Of a DNA stretch of 59,765 bases, positions 40,158 to 51,878 are shown piece after piece (the first letter of the stretch is position 1; each line of letters starts with the position of its first letter). The stretch spans positions 1 through 59,765 of the forward strand of contig NZ_NRQU01000028.1 in NCBI RefSeq assembly GCF_004119495.1, written 5' to 3'. The DNA comes from Flavobacterium sp. YO12. Lineage in GTDB: Bacteria; Bacteroidota; Bacteroidia; Flavobacteriales; Flavobacteriaceae. A program made the translations under genes and the position numbers. Below the pieces are notes generated by a model, which worked only from the letters and a program-made list of their open reading frames with translations, was not told the DNA's origin and made no database searches.

Positions 40158-42272
40158 TCAATAATCGAAGTACCAATTAAAAATATCAGAGCGCAATCCT
40201 ACCGTAAACCAAGTGGTATTTTGTTTAAAAGTTAACGTAGTTTCTTTTGTTGGATCAAAATTTCTATAAATAAAATTTCCAAAAAGCTTTAAATTAGTAA
40301 TTGGGTTTATTAAATAACCGCCTTGAATATCGCTAATAAAAATACTTGTTTTATTTCCCTGCCCTACTTTTACGCCAGTATTATAAGGTCTTTTTTCATC
40401 ATAACCTTTATAAATATTTCCACCATAATTGTAATTGTCTTCTGCAGTGTCAAAATCTAATCCTCTTGTACCGGTTGTAATTTTGGCATCTGCAAAAATA
40501 CGCCCTTTATGATAACGTGCAATTGCCGCTAGTTCTTCAAAATTACCTCCCCATTGATGCCCAATACTTTGATTATTGTGTCCGTAGTTTGTAATTACAG
40601 CACTGTGCGAGTACACATAAGGTCGAACGTGATTGTATTCTAACTGCAAAAACAGATTTTTTACTTGAAATGCATTATAATATTTGGCTCCAATTTGACT
40701 TCCAAATTTATTCTTCCAACTTTTATTTGCTGCTTTTACATCTGATACGGAAAATTCATCTATTAAAAACTGTCCGTATAAATTGATCTGATTATTCCAT
40801 TTGAACTTTGACGTTATCCCTAAAAGTGCATTTCCGCTTTTTGAGGAAGATGTAAATTCAACTGTGCGATAAAAAATAATTGGGTTTACAAAATTAACAT
40901 CAAATCCTCTATTATTAGAATCTGTCCAAACTACAGATTCAAAAAAGCCAAAATTTAATTTGTTTGAAACATTCCAGCTTAAGTAATGATTTGCCATAAA
41001 CTTTGATGCATATGTTTTCTCGATTGTCACATCTGGGCGAACATCCTTAAGCCACATATAAGTATTGGTGTATTTTATCTTCCAAAAAGTGGTATTAATT
41101 TTAAAATAAGGATATGGACTGGCTCCATCACTTTCAAACAAAGAACGATACCCGTCTCCAATAAAATTTCTTCCATAACCCAACTGAAAATCGAAAACTT
41201 TACTTGGTGTGAAAGTTATATCAGCTTCTGCTAAAGGAAAATCATAAGCATCAGTTTTAAATCGCTTGGCAATTCCAACTCCCGGGATAATTGCAGGATT
41301 TCCCCCTGACGGTTTTATCGATTCGGCATAATCATTAAAATAACCAGCAAAACGACCTTGACTTTCAAAAACTGTTGTAGTGAAATTAATTTGCTTTCCT
41401 AATCCTCCTCTAAAATTCAACGCGCGAGTATTGACATAAGTATATGAAGCATCAATATCTGAGGCCTTTCCCATTTGCAAATCGACAATTGGATTTAATG
41501 CCAGCCAATAATCCTCTCCTTGAATCTGAACCATATTTTCATTCCAAAATTTTCTTCCCAACCAAGTCGAACCTTTTTTTTGAAGTGATTGATTTACCGC
41601 TTTCAGATTATAATATTTAGACACTTCTGTATAAGTATAGGGTTTTGAAGCTGTATGGTTATTAATTCCTACTTGATTGAGAGCTCCATCAAACTGTGCA
41701 TAATAACTGTGTGAAAAAGGTACATTTAAATGACTTTCAAATTCAGGCATTTTGTACTTTTTATAGACTATACTATCTAATTCTGTTGTAGGTTTTTCGA
41801 CTGGTCTTAAAATTTCGGCGGCAGCCAAAGCTTCTTGGGCTATTTGATCTGCATTTTTTAAAGGTATGTCAACGGAAATGGTATATTGGGAGTAAGTTGG
41901 TTTTCCACTGTAAGTTGAAGGTTTTACTTTAGGAAAATTACTAAAAACGCGTTTGACTTCATCAGACAATAACTCATTTGCCGCATTGACATAAATTACT
42001 TTAAAACTGCCATTGGCATCAACTTCAAAAAGCACTTTAACTTCTCCTTTATAATTGTTGTGCCGAAGATTTTCGGGAACTTTAAAATTATTAAATACAA
42101 AATCCTGAACTTCTTTATAAAAGCAGTTTTCAAGATTTTTAGATTGAAGATTTTCACAATTTGAAAAAACTGGAAATTGCTCTGTGGAAAAACCGAGCTT
42201 TATTTTTGTTTCTTGTGAAAAGAGAAAATAAGGATATAAAAGAGCTACAACAAGTAAAAAAATCTTGTTCAC
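40158..42272 (-). CDS. remB: Gliding motility protein RemB
   Basis: A 704-aa outer-membrane protein needed for normal gliding in F. johnsoniae. It has a signal peptide ending near LFSQ (residue 20). Residues of about 33-139 look like a TonB C-terminal domain of the Bacteroidota type: a P.FSNCE...ENCF Cys pair (Cys39, Cys50), then GEVKVLFEVDANGSF. A long beta-barrel follows (about 180-704), with girdle-type aromatic strands. The start codon is GTG (42270-42272). It lies 18 nt after deoC on the same strand, and sprA is a few genes away, matching the gene order I recall for F. johnsoniae. Confidence 0.85.
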   Translation of the reverse strand: MNKIFLLVVALLYPYFLFSQETKIKLGFSTEQFPVFSNCENLQSKNLENCFYKEVQDFVFNNFKVPENLRHNNYKGEVKVLFEVDANGSFKVIYVNAANELLSDEVKRVFSNFPKVKPSTYSGKPTYSQYTISVDIPLKNADQIAQEALAAAEILRPVEKPTTELDSIVYKKYKMPEFESHLNVPFSHSYYAQFDGALNQVGINNHTASKPYTYTEVSKYYNLKAVNQSLQKKGSTWLGRKFWNENMVQIQGEDYWLALNPIVDLQMGKASDIDASYTYVNTRALNFRGGLGKQINFTTTVFESQGRFAGYFNDYAESIKPSGGNPAIIPGVGIAKRFKTDAYDFPLAEADITFTPSKVFDFQLGYGRNFIGDGYRSLFESDGASPYPYFKINTTFWKIKYTNTYMWLKDVRPDVTIEKTYASKFMANHYLSWNVSNKLNFGFFESVVWTDSNNRGFDVNFVNPIIFYRTVEFTSSSKSGNALLGITSKFKWNNQINLYGQFLIDEFSVSDVKAANKSWKNKFGSQIGAKYYNAFQVKNLFLQLEYNHVRPYVYSHSAVITNYGHNNQSIGHQWGGNFEELAAIARYHKGRIFADAKITTGTRGLDFDTAEDNYNYGGNIYKGYDEKRPYNTGVKVGQGNKTSIFISDIQGGYLINPITNLKLFGNFIYRNFDPTKETTLTFKQNTTWFTVGLRSDIFNWYFDY

Positions 42273-42290
42273 GTAAATTTAGACTTATAA

Positions 42291-43034
42291 TTAATACCGA
42301 TTTGTAGTATTGCCACCGTCTGAAATTACTTTTGCTGCTGAAGTTCCAATACGTTTAACTCCTAAACGAATCATTTCTACTGCATCTTCATAAGAGCGAA
42401 CGCCGCCTGCAGCTTTTACAGACAAAGGAGATGCATTTTCTAACATTATAATTACAGCAGGAATTGTTGCACCGTTTGGCAGATCATTTTCGGTTTTATA
42501 AAATCCTGTTGAAGATTTCACAAAAACTGATGCGTAATCTTCTTCATTAAAATTGGATACAACTACATTTTTTATAAGTGAAGAAAGCTGAATAATTTCT
42601 TTCTCGTTTAAAGCTGCTACTTCTATAATCCATTTTACGGTTTTATTATTTGCCAGCCCAATCTGAGTTCCTATTAGAACTTCTTGTTTCACTAATTCCG
42701 TATTACCATTTTTGAACGCTTCATAATTACAAACAAAATCCAAATCATCGGCTCCATTTTCAATTGCTTCATTGGCTTCTTTTATCTTAATTTCTAAACT
42801 TGATTTTCCTTCTGGAAAATCTATTACGGTACCAACAAGTAAAGCTGAGTTTGCTTTTACAATCATTTCTTTAGCCATAGTCACGAAATTTGGCCTAATC
42901 ATAATTAATTTAAACTTCTCCTGAATCGCTTCTTCAATTGCTTTTTTTACGACAATAGTATTCTCTTCTTCTGTAAGTCCGGCTTGAGAAGCTGTTTTTA
43001 AATATGTTGAATCTAAATATTGGTTAACATTCAT
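42291..43034 (-). CDS. deoC: Deoxyribose-phosphate aldolase
   Basis: Class I aldolase that splits 2-deoxyribose 5-phosphate into acetaldehyde and glyceraldehyde 3-phosphate in deoxynucleoside breakdown. I start at the ATG at 43034 (247 aa), 26 nt past a -7 box; the longer frame to 43070 runs through that box. The Schiff-base Lys is Lys173 in VFVKSSTG, the proton-relay Lys is Lys207 in SVKAAGGVR, and Asp99 is in ADDLDFV. It is followed by remB after 18 nt. The pairing of a metabolic enzyme with a gliding gene is probably only transcriptional. Confidence 0.96.
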   Translation of the reverse strand: MNVNQYLDSTYLKTASQAGLTEEENTIVVKKAIEEAIQEKFKLIMIRPNFVTMAKEMIVKANSALLVGTVIDFPEGKSSLEIKIKEANEAIENGADDLDFVCNYEAFKNGNTELVKQEVLIGTQIGLANNKTVKWIIEVAALNEKEIIQLSSLIKNVVVSNFNEEDYASVFVKSSTGFYKTENDLPNGATIPAVIIMLENASPLSVKAAGGVRSYEDAVEMIRLGVKRIGTSAAKVISDGGNTTNRY

Positions 43035-43059
43035 AATTTTGAAATTAGATCGAATTCTA

Positions 43060-43067
43060 CAAAAATA
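43060..43067 (-). promoter_or_regulatory. Predicted -7 box of deoC-remB
   Basis: TATTTTTG on the minus strand, 25 nt before the deoC ATG at 43034. A TTG lies 14 nt further upstream, closer than the 17-23 nt consensus. It follows the terminator of the sprA operon at 43121-43140. Confidence 0.42.
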
Positions 43068-43120
43068 CATTAAAATTCTGACAAAATAAGTTTTTACAAA
43101 CCTTTATTTTAAATCATAAA

Positions 43121-43140
43121 AAAACCCACCGAAGTGGGTT
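43121..43140 (-). terminator. Intrinsic terminator of the ruvA-sprA-gcvH-vanZ operon
   Basis: A perfect 7-bp stem AACCCAC/GTGGGTT closed by a C(TTCG)G tetraloop on the minus strand, followed by a run of T. The UUCG tetraloop is exceptionally stable. It lies 10 nt past the vanZ stop codon. Confidence 0.9.
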
Positions 43141-43149
43141 ATTATATTC

Positions 43150-43533
43150 TTATATTTTGCTAATCTGTTTTTTAAAAGCTATCGCAGAAAAAACTGCTAC
43201 GACTGCACCTAATGCATTTGCTAAAATATCTGTTACATCTGAAGCTCTGGTAACTGTTAGAATACTTTGCAAAATTTCGATTGTAATTCCGAAAAAAACG
43301 GAAAATATAAACGAAATCAAATAGGCTTTATAATCATCTGCTTCTTTGCCTTTAAGTTCCTTTTTGAAAAACAAGATCCATGAAATTGTAAATCCAAAAT
43401 GAAAACAAAAGTGCACGATTTTATCTATACTCGGAAAATTAACTGCTGGTATTTTGCTTGAATCTATCAAACAAAAGTATGCAATGATTCCCGAGCAAAT
43501 AATCGCCCAGATTAAAAGGATTTGTTTAGGCAC
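43150..43533 (-). CDS. VanZ family membrane protein
   Basis: A 127-aa inner-membrane protein with about four helices and the VanZ-like core [16 protein letters not shown] and [35 protein letters not shown], given here in short form. VanZ proteins bind or stabilise lipid-linked envelope factors in some species, but the function in Bacteroidota is unknown. The start codon is GTG and overlaps the gcvH end by 8 nt, so translation is coupled. It ends the sprA operon. Confidence 0.88.
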   Translation of the reverse strand: MPKQILLIWAIICSGIIAYFCLIDSSKIPAVNFPSIDKIVHFCFHFGFTISWILFFKKELKGKEADDYKAYLISFIFSVFFGITIEILQSILTVTRASDVTDILANALGAVVAVFSAIAFKKQISKI

Positions 43534-43906
43534 CTATTAATTGTTTGTATGCTTCATCAGACAATAATGATTCTATTTCTGAAGCATCTGCAATTTTTAT
43601 CTTAATCATCCATCCTGCTCCGTAAGGATCAGAGTTTACTGTTTCTGGAGCGCTTTCTAAACTATCATTAAAAGCAATAATTTCTCCTGTTAAAGGCAAA
43701 AACAAATCTGAAACTGTTTTTACAGCTTCAACTGTTCCAAAAACCTCGTCTTTATCAAGTGTTTGATCTAAAGTTTCTACTTCAACATACACAATATCTC
43801 CTAACTCTTTCTGTGCGAAATGAGTAATTCCTACTGTTGCAACATCTCCTTCGATGCTAACCCATTCGTGATCTTTTGTGTACTTTAAATTTGCTGGTAT
43901 GCTCAT
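43526..43906 (-). CDS. gcvH: Glycine cleavage system H protein
   Basis: Lipoyl carrier protein of the glycine cleavage system, 126 aa. The lipoylated Lys is Lys63 in VEAVKTVSD, preceded by the FGTVEAVK loop; the N-terminal YTKDHEWV block and the C-terminal GAGWMIKIK strand are typical. It follows sprA by 85 nt on the same strand, with no terminator visible, and overlaps vanZ. The other glycine cleavage genes are not in this window. The sprA-gcvH-vanZ order is widely kept in flavobacteria. Confidence 0.97.
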   Translation of the reverse strand: MSIPANLKYTKDHEWVSIEGDVATVGITHFAQKELGDIVYVEVETLDQTLDKDEVFGTVEAVKTVSDLFLPLTGEIIAFNDSLESAPETVNSDPYGAGWMIKIKIADASEIESLLSDEAYKQLIGA

Positions 43907-43991
43907 AATTGTGTGTTTGAAAATTGATAATTTAATAATTCTGCAACAAATGTAATAATCTTCTAAGAAATTCCTGTTTAGAAACCCAAAT

Positions 43992-46900
43992 TTAATTTCC
44001 GAAATTATATCGAAGCGTGAACCCGGATCTAATATTCGTTAAAGGAAATGATGTTGAAATAACAGCCTTTGAAAATGAATGATCGTAATAAAATATTGCT
44101 GTCAAGTTTTTACTAAAAGAATAATCAGCTGTTAATTTTAACGACCAGATATTTTGTCCTGCCGCAAGTTGATTATTATCGTAATCTAAATATCGTACTA
44201 ATGTTTCATTATTTCTAAATGAGAAATCGGCCTTAATATTTATATCACTCTTAATAATTCCTGTTGGAGAATCTGCTAATCTTGACGAGAAAATAACATC
44301 TTTAAAACGATATCCTAATCCAACTATATATTCGACTCCTCTAACTTCTGTCAATAAGTTATTATCAAAACTCATTGATAATGCTCTATCTTTTTTAATC
44401 TCAGAGAGCACTCGTAAAGAACTCTTCAATTCAAAATCCATTCGAATTAATGGACTAAACTGCTCAACTAAGTTAACGTTAGACATAATAATTTGATTAT
44501 AGAAATTAGTATTAACGTCTTGCGTTTTAGCAGGATCATTAAAATCAAAGTTAGATCTAAACTGATTCACAGTATAAGATGCTCTATAATTATGCTGTAA
44601 TGAGAAACGCTTAAACTTATCTTTAAAATACTTATAGCGCATTAATCCATTATATTTAATACTCCAGTTTGGAATTGGAAAGCTTCTAAAAATATCTGTA
44701 GATGAACCAGAAGCATCAGCGCCTGTATATGCCGCCAAAAATGATGGTAACAAAACAGCTTGATTACTTTTTGTATATCCAATAGGATACCCTTGATTGG
44801 AAACATATATTTTATAATTAGGATCTGTTTCTGCTGGAATTGGATTATTTGCATCTCCATATCTAGGAATTTCTACTCCTGCGCCATAATGTTCTTCTGC
44901 CAAACGGTTTGCAATTATTAAACGATTGTTTCTAAAATCATCAAATGCTGCAGACTGTGTTTCATTACTAGTTGAAAAAGCTGTTTTAATCAAAACTGTC
45001 GAAATAGAAAACATTCCATAAGTATAAGGCGACAACGGCAAATATTCTCTCGTTGCTGGATCAACACTAAACTGTTCTGATGAGTTTTCAGAATAGGCGC
45101 GATCCATTGCCAAATCAATTTTTAAGTCGGGAAGCAAATCAATGTTTGCTGTAACTTTTAAAAGCTTATTTGAAACTTGTGTAAAACTTTGATTGAAATC
45201 TTGGTAAGTTGTCAGCCATCCATTTTTTGCAGCTTCGTAACGAACGTCATCTTGGCTTCCAAATACAAATCCTAAACTTGGTTTTGATGTTCCTAAGAAA
45301 CCAATACTTGGCGTATATCCAGGTAAAACGGTACCGCTGTTTTTGGTGTAATTAATTTGAACATTTTTCACACTGGTCAACACTCCAATTAAACCATCAT
45401 AAAAAGGACTGCTGCTTACAACTGGTTTTGCTGTATTAACAATTTTCTCACCTGGTTTTGGCGGTGCTGCTGTTTTAGGTTTTGCGGGAGATTTTGCACC
45501 CGGCGTTAATCCTAAATACTTATACAACATATTCATGTTTAAGGTTGTAGTAAGTGTATTAGAATTTGCGTTTTGAATTGTATTTCCTAAATCATATATA
45601 TTACCATTGGTATCTTCGTATTGTGTAAATGCAGTTGAAGCACGATTCCAACTGTAGTCTGCTGTATAAGAATAACTCGCTTTTACAAAACTAAAGATTG
45701 GAATTTTATTGATTGGAATATCATAGTTCAATATTAACTGTTGAACGTGCTGATTTGGCGTACCAATGTCCCAATAATCATCCCAAATATTAAAATCTTC
45801 TTTTGGAGAGTTATCATCGTTTAAGAAATTTCGAACTATATTATTTGATGCCGCTGAGTAATTTAGTTTTAATGATTTAGTTAAGTTGAAACCAAAACCA
45901 TATTGATAATTAAAGGCAAAATTTCTTCTGTATAAAGGATCAAGTCCAATACCTTCAACTTCAACTAGTCTATACTGCTGACGGTTGCTTTGTCTTAAAA
46001 TATTAGTATTAAAAGATATGTTTGACGGCAGATAATTAAAATTGATGTCGCTTAACATTTTCCAATAATCGCTTTTCTTCATAAACTTTGTAGTCTTGAA
46101 CGGAACTACTTCTTTGGGCTGAAATGTATAGGCATAATTTACTGCTGTACTAGACTGCTCGTCTTCATAACTTTCAACTTCATAATCGTGTCTTTCGACC
46201 TGATTGTATGATTGTGAAAATGTAAAATTCTCTACATCATAAACATGAGGTTTCTGCTCTGGAGCTCTATCTTTTCTAACACCTATAAAGTTGATGCTTT
46301 TACGTTTCGTATAGTCTACAGCACGAGTTCTAATATTGTCTTTTTCAGCCTCGTTTGTCGTTTCTCTTATTAACTGATCTAACTTAATATCCTGATTAAA
46401 AGGGTCATATTCTGGCGTAATTACTTCTTCACCGATTGCATAATTAAACGGCAGGTTGATTCCCCATTTTGGAGGCAATAATTTTCCTAAATTCAAATTC
46501 GTTACAATGTTGTATTGCTGTACATCTTCACGACTGCGTTCGTTTGCTCCTTGCTCTAAAGATCCAAAACCTATTGTACTTTTTCTACCAGTTGCAGAAA
46601 CAGTTGCAAAATCGGCCATATTAGTATCAACATTTAATATTGCTGCCATTCCGCCTTTATTCTCTAAATCTGCTAATCGAAGTTCATTAAACCACACTTC
46701 TCCTTTTATATCTTTATGATCGGCCCTGCTTTTTACTCCAACCATTAAGTTTCGCACTAAACCAAAATTAGGATTTCCTTTTATACCTAATTTTAATCTT
46801 CCATCACCATCTCCTCCACTTGATAAATCATCATCTGGATAATAAATTCCGTTAATATCACGCTTATCAGAATTGATATCAATAGACATGGCTTTAATTT

Positions 46901-49900
46901 TCATACTGGTCAATAAATCAAGAGCTAAGTCTATGTTATTCTCTTCCATCCAAACCAAATCTGGACTTATAGTACACGAACCTCCTGTTCTGGTAACTTT
47001 TAATGGAATTTCTACTTGATAGAAGTTTTGTGTAAAGTCATTTCCAAAACGAATGAAACCAACCATTTCATCATCTTCAAGTGTATTTTCATTTGGCAGA
47101 GATTCAGCATGTAAAAACATTTTAAGTTTTTTGTATTGACGCATATCAACACTTACGTTTTTAAAAACTGCTCTTGAATCTTGATACTGTAAACCTACAC
47201 CGCCAATTCGCACTGCCAAAGATTGCTCGTTTTGATTGATAACAGTATTGTTATTATACAGTTGCTCTCTTCGAACTCCGGGTGGAATTACATAATTTAC
47301 TGGACACTTGGTTCCGTTTTCTTGAATATTTACTGCTGCTACATCAAACTCTACTCCATCATCGTCTGGATTTGGGTCATTTGCATCAAGGGTTCCTGTA
47401 TATCTTCTCCATTCTCCTCTCACTAAATCTAAGGCTCCAAAACGCACGGTAGTCTGATTATTAAATCCAGTCATGAACATACGCATGAAACGAATAGATC
47501 TAAAATCTGTAATATTACCAATCGTGTTTTGTGGCTGAGAAACTGGAATTTTAAACTGAATCCATCTTGCTGTTGTTGTTCCTCCGTTTGGCAGTTCTAC
47601 ATTACTTACTTCTCTAATATCTGTAACATAATTTTGCCCTACCTGCATTCCCGGCTTTACATCAATACTATATTCATAATAAGCATTTATGGTACTCATT
47701 GTATTATCGCGATTAATATCTTCAACATCTGGAAGAGTCGTTGAACCACGATTTGGATCATTAATACTTACTGCTGAGTTGCCTTCAACTCCATTATAGT
47801 TTTTATAACGTTCAAGAACCCCGCCATCAGTATTTAAATAATAGGTATAATCGTCTGCTGCAGGGTCAGCTTCTCCTGCATAATTTGTATAAATTGCTCC
47901 TTCTTTTGAACTTGGCAGACCGTCTAAACCAACATCTTGATTTCTTCGGTTATCTGGATTGGTGTCAAAAGCATAGATTAAAGATTGTGATGCAGGGACA
48001 TCTCCCCAAAGCGGCTGCGGATTAACCATAATTTGATCTGGCCCCAATCCGTTTTCATATTGTTTTCTTCCGTCTTTTAAAACGTCTTCGGAAATTTCTC
48101 CTAAGTTGAAATATATTTTACCTGTATTAGTTCCCGGTGTTTCTCCATTTCCAACATAAGGATCCAGCACCCAAAACTGAATATACTCTACATTTCCTTG
48201 TTCAAAATTTGTTGAGTTTAAAGCTCGCATGATTCCACCAAAATTTGACGATGGATTGCTTGAACTAAAATTTGGGTTATTATTATAAGGTCCTCTATCT
48301 GATGGATAGTATGTTAAATCAAGTGTATTAACTACCTGAATCTGTCCTTGAGCAATATCGGTATTTGGATATAATTCTCGGCTGTAAATTCTTCTTGTTG
48401 TATTTAAAGACAAATCATCATTTGAAATTCCAGATGGTTTTGAGGAATAAAAAATTGGATCAATGGTATACCAAGATAGTTTTGCTCTTTTATAACCGTA
48501 TTCTAAAGTGTTTGAATTGGCATTAAATGTATTATCATTTATAGAATTTACAAATGGTGTTGATGCTAAACTCCAAGCATAAGCAGATCGCATATCGATT
48601 GTAGTCTGTGAACCTTCAAAATCATCAACATAAATGGTTGCCTCTCCTTCAAAATCACTTGCTTTTGGAGCATCTGGTCTTAAAAATGCAACTTCACCTC
48701 GTATAGATAAATTCGATGGCACATCTGTATCAATATTAGGCAATTTGTTTGCTAATCTTGTCAAAAACGGAACTTCTGTTGAGTAATTTCCATTAAAACC
48801 AAAAATGGTATTATTTACTGACTCTTGACCATAACTTGATTTTTGAGTAAATGGTCTTTCGGTCATTTTTAAGTAAGTTCCTCCAACAACAAATTTATCT
48901 GAAATTTTATGCTCGACATTGAACCCCATAAATCTTCTAGTCTGCTGCCCGAAGATTGAATTATTTTCTAACGAAACTTCGATTGGCGTATTTGATGCCT
49001 GAAGTGAAGGATCTAAAATTTGTACTCTTCCTAGTTGGTAATCGACACTATAATCGATCCCTTCAACTAGTCTTCGTCCGGCTGCAGTAACAACGACAGA
49101 TCCTTGAGGTACATTAAATGCTCCAATAGGTATTCCGTTGCTTCCTGACGATTTATATTTTCCTCTTAATAAGAATTTATTTTTATCACTGTCTTGCAAT
49201 GCTCCTGCCTGAGTGTTTTTATACATATTTCTAAAAACATACTTTTGCTGATTGGCATTGTAAGTTGTTGGATCGTTATATGTTTCTCCTGCGCTGTTTT
49301 GTAATTTTTTAAAGATAAGCTCTCCAAAAGGTTCTTTTGTTGTAAAAATTACACGCCCGTTCTGAACATCGACTGTTATTCCAGGAATGTAATCAAAAAA
49401 TCCATCTCCACCTGTTTGCGGATCATTATTGTAGTTTAAGCGATCTAAGTTGAAAACGTTTAATAATGGCGTTTGTTCCACTTTACTATCTGGCGCTGGA
49501 TTTGGAGGAAAAGTAGTTCCTTGAACTGGTGTAATGTAGTTTATAGGCGATGGATCTGTGTAAAGGATATTTAACCTAAAATCATCTTGTTTAATTTGAT
49601 AGGCTTGTGGAATCTGATAAACGTTTTTCATCATCAAATTCCAAACTGGATTCTTAACGTTTGTCAAATTACTTTTCAGCATTTTCAAAACTAAGCTCTG
49701 TGTTATAATTGCCTGATTGCCATTATTGTTTCCAGTAACGACTGTTCCGTCAATACCATCACTTCCAAATTCTCCTACTTGGTACACTTTCCCGCCAACT
49801 GTATATTCAAAAGCTACTGCTAGAATTTCATCGTTTGCCAAACGCTGCTGTAACGATAAATATCCTAATTGAGGATTAAATGTATATTCTGCCGCTGTTA

Positions 49901-51194
49901 ATTTTCGAGCATTTTCTAATACTGAATAATCAGTGGCTTCGCTTACATTGGTGTTGTTGAATCCTGATTTTGCAGTTACTATCTCTCTAATATTAGAATT
50001 TAAATATGCTCCTGCTTGACCAATGGTCGCTGGATCATATTTATTATTGGTATTATTTGTTGGTGTATCTACAGGATTATTAAAAAATCCAGTGCTAGAA
50101 CTTATTACAACAACTTCGTTATCTGGAATACCACTAATCTGGCCTTCACCTAAATCCTGAAGCGCTATAATGTTTCTTAAGTTATTATTGTTTGTGCTTA
50201 TACGATTTTGTTTGTTGGTTACCCAAACTTCTAATCTTGTTATCTGTACACGACTATCAATAATTGGATAATTCCTTAGAGATGCGTCATACTTATTTCT
50301 AAAATATTGAGATAAGAAAAAGTGTCGATCGTTATCATAATCTAAAGCATACAAATCAAAGTTTTGAACTGTTCCTCCGTTTTCGGCAACGACGCTTTTT
50401 GTTTGTGATTTTTGTTCTGAAAAAACGCCTGTAATGGTTGTTTTTCCAAATTGCAACTGTGTTTTAACTCCAAACAAACTCTGAGCTCCACGAATTAAGG
50501 TACTATTAAGCGGCATGCTGACATTACCTACTTCTACTTTTTGGATGATATCATCTTCTGACGGGGTGTATGCCAGTTTAAACAAGTTTTGAAATGCAAA
50601 TGTTGATTGTGTATCGTAGTTTGCATTTACCTCTAATCTAGTTCCTACTTTACCCATTAAACTCATACTGATTCGCTGATCGAAATCAAATGTAAGACTT
50701 GATCTATTGCGAGGTGAGAACGAAGGGTTGTCTTGTTTTGTATAACGCATACCTAAATCCATCTCAACAGATCCGGTAGGTTTTACGTCGATAGTATTAC
50801 TTCCAAATACGCTTTCAAAAAGGCTTGAATTAATATAGTAACGTGGCAGTAAATCTTTTTTGGCAGCTTCGCTGTTTGCTTTCTTGCCATCGATTGCATC
50901 GGATTTCTTTCTAAAATAATCTCTTCTGGATTCTTTTAAAACTAAATCTTCGTATTCTTTGGGTGTTAAAATAAGGGGATAATCAATGGAAAAACCATCG
51001 ACTGATTTTGTATAAATGTAACGATCTGTAATTGGATCATATCGATAAGCTGAGAGTATACTAGGCGGATTTTCTAACTCTAATTTTCCAACAGAAAACT
51101 GAGTTTTGGTTGTATCTTGAGCCGCCGGATTTACTTGTGATCGCAAAACGTTACCACATAATAAAACCAGCAAAAAAATACAAATTTTACGCAT
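43992..51194 (-). CDS. sprA: Type IX secretion system outer-membrane translocon SprA
   Basis: A giant outer-membrane barrel (2400 aa) that forms the T9SS translocon through which adhesins and enzymes leave the cell; mutants do not glide. The signal peptide ends near CGNVLRSQ (residue 20). The protein is rich in Asn, Asp and aromatic strands throughout. Recognisable blocks are [19 protein letters not shown] near the N-terminus, the GMNYNAxxGxx-like plug region in the middle, and a C-terminal strand ending in [12 protein letters not shown]. The length matches the known F. johnsoniae protein. It is 24 nt after ruvA and leads into gcvH and vanZ. Confidence 0.97.
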   Translation of the reverse strand: MRKICIFLLVLLCGNVLRSQVNPAAQDTTKTQFSVGKLELENPPSILSAYRYDPITDRYIYTKSVDGFSIDYPLILTPKEYEDLVLKESRRDYFRKKSDAIDGKKANSEAAKKDLLPRYYINSSLFESVFGSNTIDVKPTGSVEMDLGMRYTKQDNPSFSPRNRSSLTFDFDQRISMSLMGKVGTRLEVNANYDTQSTFAFQNLFKLAYTPSEDDIIQKVEVGNVSMPLNSTLIRGAQSLFGVKTQLQFGKTTITGVFSEQKSQTKSVVAENGGTVQNFDLYALDYDNDRHFFLSQYFRNKYDASLRNYPIIDSRVQITRLEVWVTNKQNRISTNNNNLRNIIALQDLGEGQISGIPDNEVVVISSSTGFFNNPVDTPTNNTNNKYDPATIGQAGAYLNSNIREIVTAKSGFNNTNVSEATDYSVLENARKLTAAEYTFNPQLGYLSLQQRLANDEILAVAFEYTVGGKVYQVGEFGSDGIDGTVVTGNNNGNQAIITQSLVLKMLKSNLTNVKNPVWNLMMKNVYQIPQAYQIKQDDFRLNILYTDPSPINYITPVQGTTFPPNPAPDSKVEQTPLLNVFNLDRLNYNNDPQTGGDGFFDYIPGITVDVQNGRVIFTTKEPFGELIFKKLQNSAGETYNDPTTYNANQQKYVFRNMYKNTQAGALQDSDKNKFLLRGKYKSSGSNGIPIGAFNVPQGSVVVTAAGRRLVEGIDYSVDYQLGRVQILDPSLQASNTPIEVSLENNSIFGQQTRRFMGFNVEHKISDKFVVGGTYLKMTERPFTQKSSYGQESVNNTIFGFNGNYSTEVPFLTRLANKLPNIDTDVPSNLSIRGEVAFLRPDAPKASDFEGEATIYVDDFEGSQTTIDMRSAYAWSLASTPFVNSINDNTFNANSNTLEYGYKRAKLSWYTIDPIFYSSKPSGISNDDLSLNTTRRIYSRELYPNTDIAQGQIQVVNTLDLTYYPSDRGPYNNNPNFSSSNPSSNFGGIMRALNSTNFEQGNVEYIQFWVLDPYVGNGETPGTNTGKIYFNLGEISEDVLKDGRKQYENGLGPDQIMVNPQPLWGDVPASQSLIYAFDTNPDNRRNQDVGLDGLPSSKEGAIYTNYAGEADPAADDYTYYLNTDGGVLERYKNYNGVEGNSAVSINDPNRGSTTLPDVEDINRDNTMSTINAYYEYSIDVKPGMQVGQNYVTDIREVSNVELPNGGTTTARWIQFKIPVSQPQNTIGNITDFRSIRFMRMFMTGFNNQTTVRFGALDLVRGEWRRYTGTLDANDPNPDDDGVEFDVAAVNIQENGTKCPVNYVIPPGVRREQLYNNNTVINQNEQSLAVRIGGVGLQYQDSRAVFKNVSVDMRQYKKLKMFLHAESLPNENTLEDDEMVGFIRFGNDFTQNFYQVEIPLKVTRTGGSCTISPDLVWMEENNIDLALDLLTSMKIKAMSIDINSDKRDINGIYYPDDDLSSGGDGDGRLKLGIKGNPNFGLVRNLMVGVKSRADHKDIKGEVWFNELRLADLENKGGMAAILNVDTNMADFATVSATGRKSTIGFGSLEQGANERSREDVQQYNIVTNLNLGKLLPPKWGINLPFNYAIGEEVITPEYDPFNQDIKLDQLIRETTNEAEKDNIRTRAVDYTKRKSINFIGVRKDRAPEQKPHVYDVENFTFSQSYNQVERHDYEVESYEDEQSSTAVNYAYTFQPKEVVPFKTTKFMKKSDYWKMLSDINFNYLPSNISFNTNILRQSNRQQYRLVEVEGIGLDPLYRRNFAFNYQYGFGFNLTKSLKLNYSAASNNIVRNFLNDDNSPKEDFNIWDDYWDIGTPNQHVQQLILNYDIPINKIPIFSFVKASYSYTADYSWNRASTAFTQYEDTNGNIYDLGNTIQNANSNTLTTTLNMNMLYKYLGLTPGAKSPAKPKTAAPPKPGEKIVNTAKPVVSSSPFYDGLIGVLTSVKNVQINYTKNSGTVLPGYTPSIGFLGTSKPSLGFVFGSQDDVRYEAAKNGWLTTYQDFNQSFTQVSNKLLKVTANIDLLPDLKIDLAMDRAYSENSSEQFSVDPATREYLPLSPYTYGMFSISTVLIKTAFSTSNETQSAAFDDFRNNRLIIANRLAEEHYGAGVEIPRYGDANNPIPAETDPNYKIYVSNQGYPIGYTKSNQAVLLPSFLAAYTGADASGSSTDIFRSFPIPNWSIKYNGLMRYKYFKDKFKRFSLQHNYRASYTVNQFRSNFDFNDPAKTQDVNTNFYNQIIMSNVNLVEQFSPLIRMDFELKSSLRVLSEIKKDRALSMSFDNNLLTEVRGVEYIVGLGYRFKDVIFSSRLADSPTGIIKSDINIKADFSFRNNETLVRYLDYDNNQLAAGQNIWSLKLTADYSFSKNLTAIFYYDHSFSKAVISTSFPLTNIRSGFTLRYNFGN

Positions 51195-51218
51195 ACAATT
51201 CGTTTATCAAGATTGGGT

Positions 51219-51800
51219 TTACAAGCTTTTTAATGCTTTTTTAATAATCGTTTCTACGGTAGCTTCCGGATCTTCTTTTACAATCTTCTCGACTACTTTT
51301 TCTGAAGTTTTTCTAACAAATCCTAAAACTTCCAAAGCAGATAACGCTTCATCTCTATTTGTATTGTTTTGAACTACGGAAACTTCATCTAAATCGTACA
51401 ACTTTAACACTTTTTCTTTTAAATCAAGTATTACTCGCTGTGCAGTTTTGTTTCCTATTCCTTTTATAGACTGGATAACACCAACGTCACCCGATGCTAT
51501 GGCATTAATAATTTGTCTTGGTTCAATAGAAGACAACATTGTTCTTGCAATATTGGCTCCAATTCCTGAAACAGACAAAAGCATTCTAAATATTTCTCGC
51601 TCTGATTTTTCGACAAAACCAAATAAAGTATGCGCATCTTCTTTGATTTGAAGATGCGTATACAATTTTATAAAATCAGCATTAGGAATTAATGAAAAGG
51701 TATGCAACGATATGTTTACATGGTATCCCACTCCACCACAATCAATTACAACTTCTGTGGGATTTTTTTCAACTAATTTCCCTTGCAAATGTGCTATCAT
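51219..51800 (-). CDS. ruvA: Holliday junction branch migration protein RuvA
   Basis: DNA-binding subunit that targets RuvB to Holliday junctions in recombination repair. I start at the ATG at 51800 (MIAHLQGKLVEKNP), giving 193 aa; a longer frame from 51830 would pass through the -7 box. The N-terminal OB fold (to about 60) contains VIDCGGVGYHVNIS, then the HhH motifs GIGANIARTML and GIGNKTAQRVI, and a C-terminal RuvB-binding domain (about 145-193). It lies 24 nt before sprA and after maeB. Confidence 0.95.
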   Translation of the reverse strand: MIAHLQGKLVEKNPTEVVIDCGGVGYHVNISLHTFSLIPNADFIKLYTHLQIKEDAHTLFGFVEKSEREIFRMLLSVSGIGANIARTMLSSIEPRQIINAIASGDVGVIQSIKGIGNKTAQRVILDLKEKVLKLYDLDEVSVVQNNTNRDEALSALEVLGFVRKTSEKVVEKIVKEDPEATVETIIKKALKSL

Positions 51801-51818
51801 AGTATTATTTATAAGTAT

Positions 51819-51852
51819 CAAATATAACAAAAATGCAATAAAATTAAGACAA
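51819..51852 (-). promoter_or_regulatory. Predicted promoter of ruvA-sprA-gcvH-vanZ
   Basis: TTG (51852-51850), a 23-nt spacer, then TATATTTG (51826-51819) on the minus strand, at the long end of the TTG-N17-23-TAnnTTTG consensus. Transcription would begin near 51813, 13 nt before the ruvA ATG. It lies between maeB and ruvA, so sprA need not depend on the maeB promoter. Confidence 0.55.
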
Positions 51853-51878
51853 TATTATTTGACCCTTACTTTATTGTA

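Noticed and set aside
43992..51194. Several short frames on both strands inside sprA
   Set aside because: They are all within one continuous 2400-aa coding frame and have no independent start signals.
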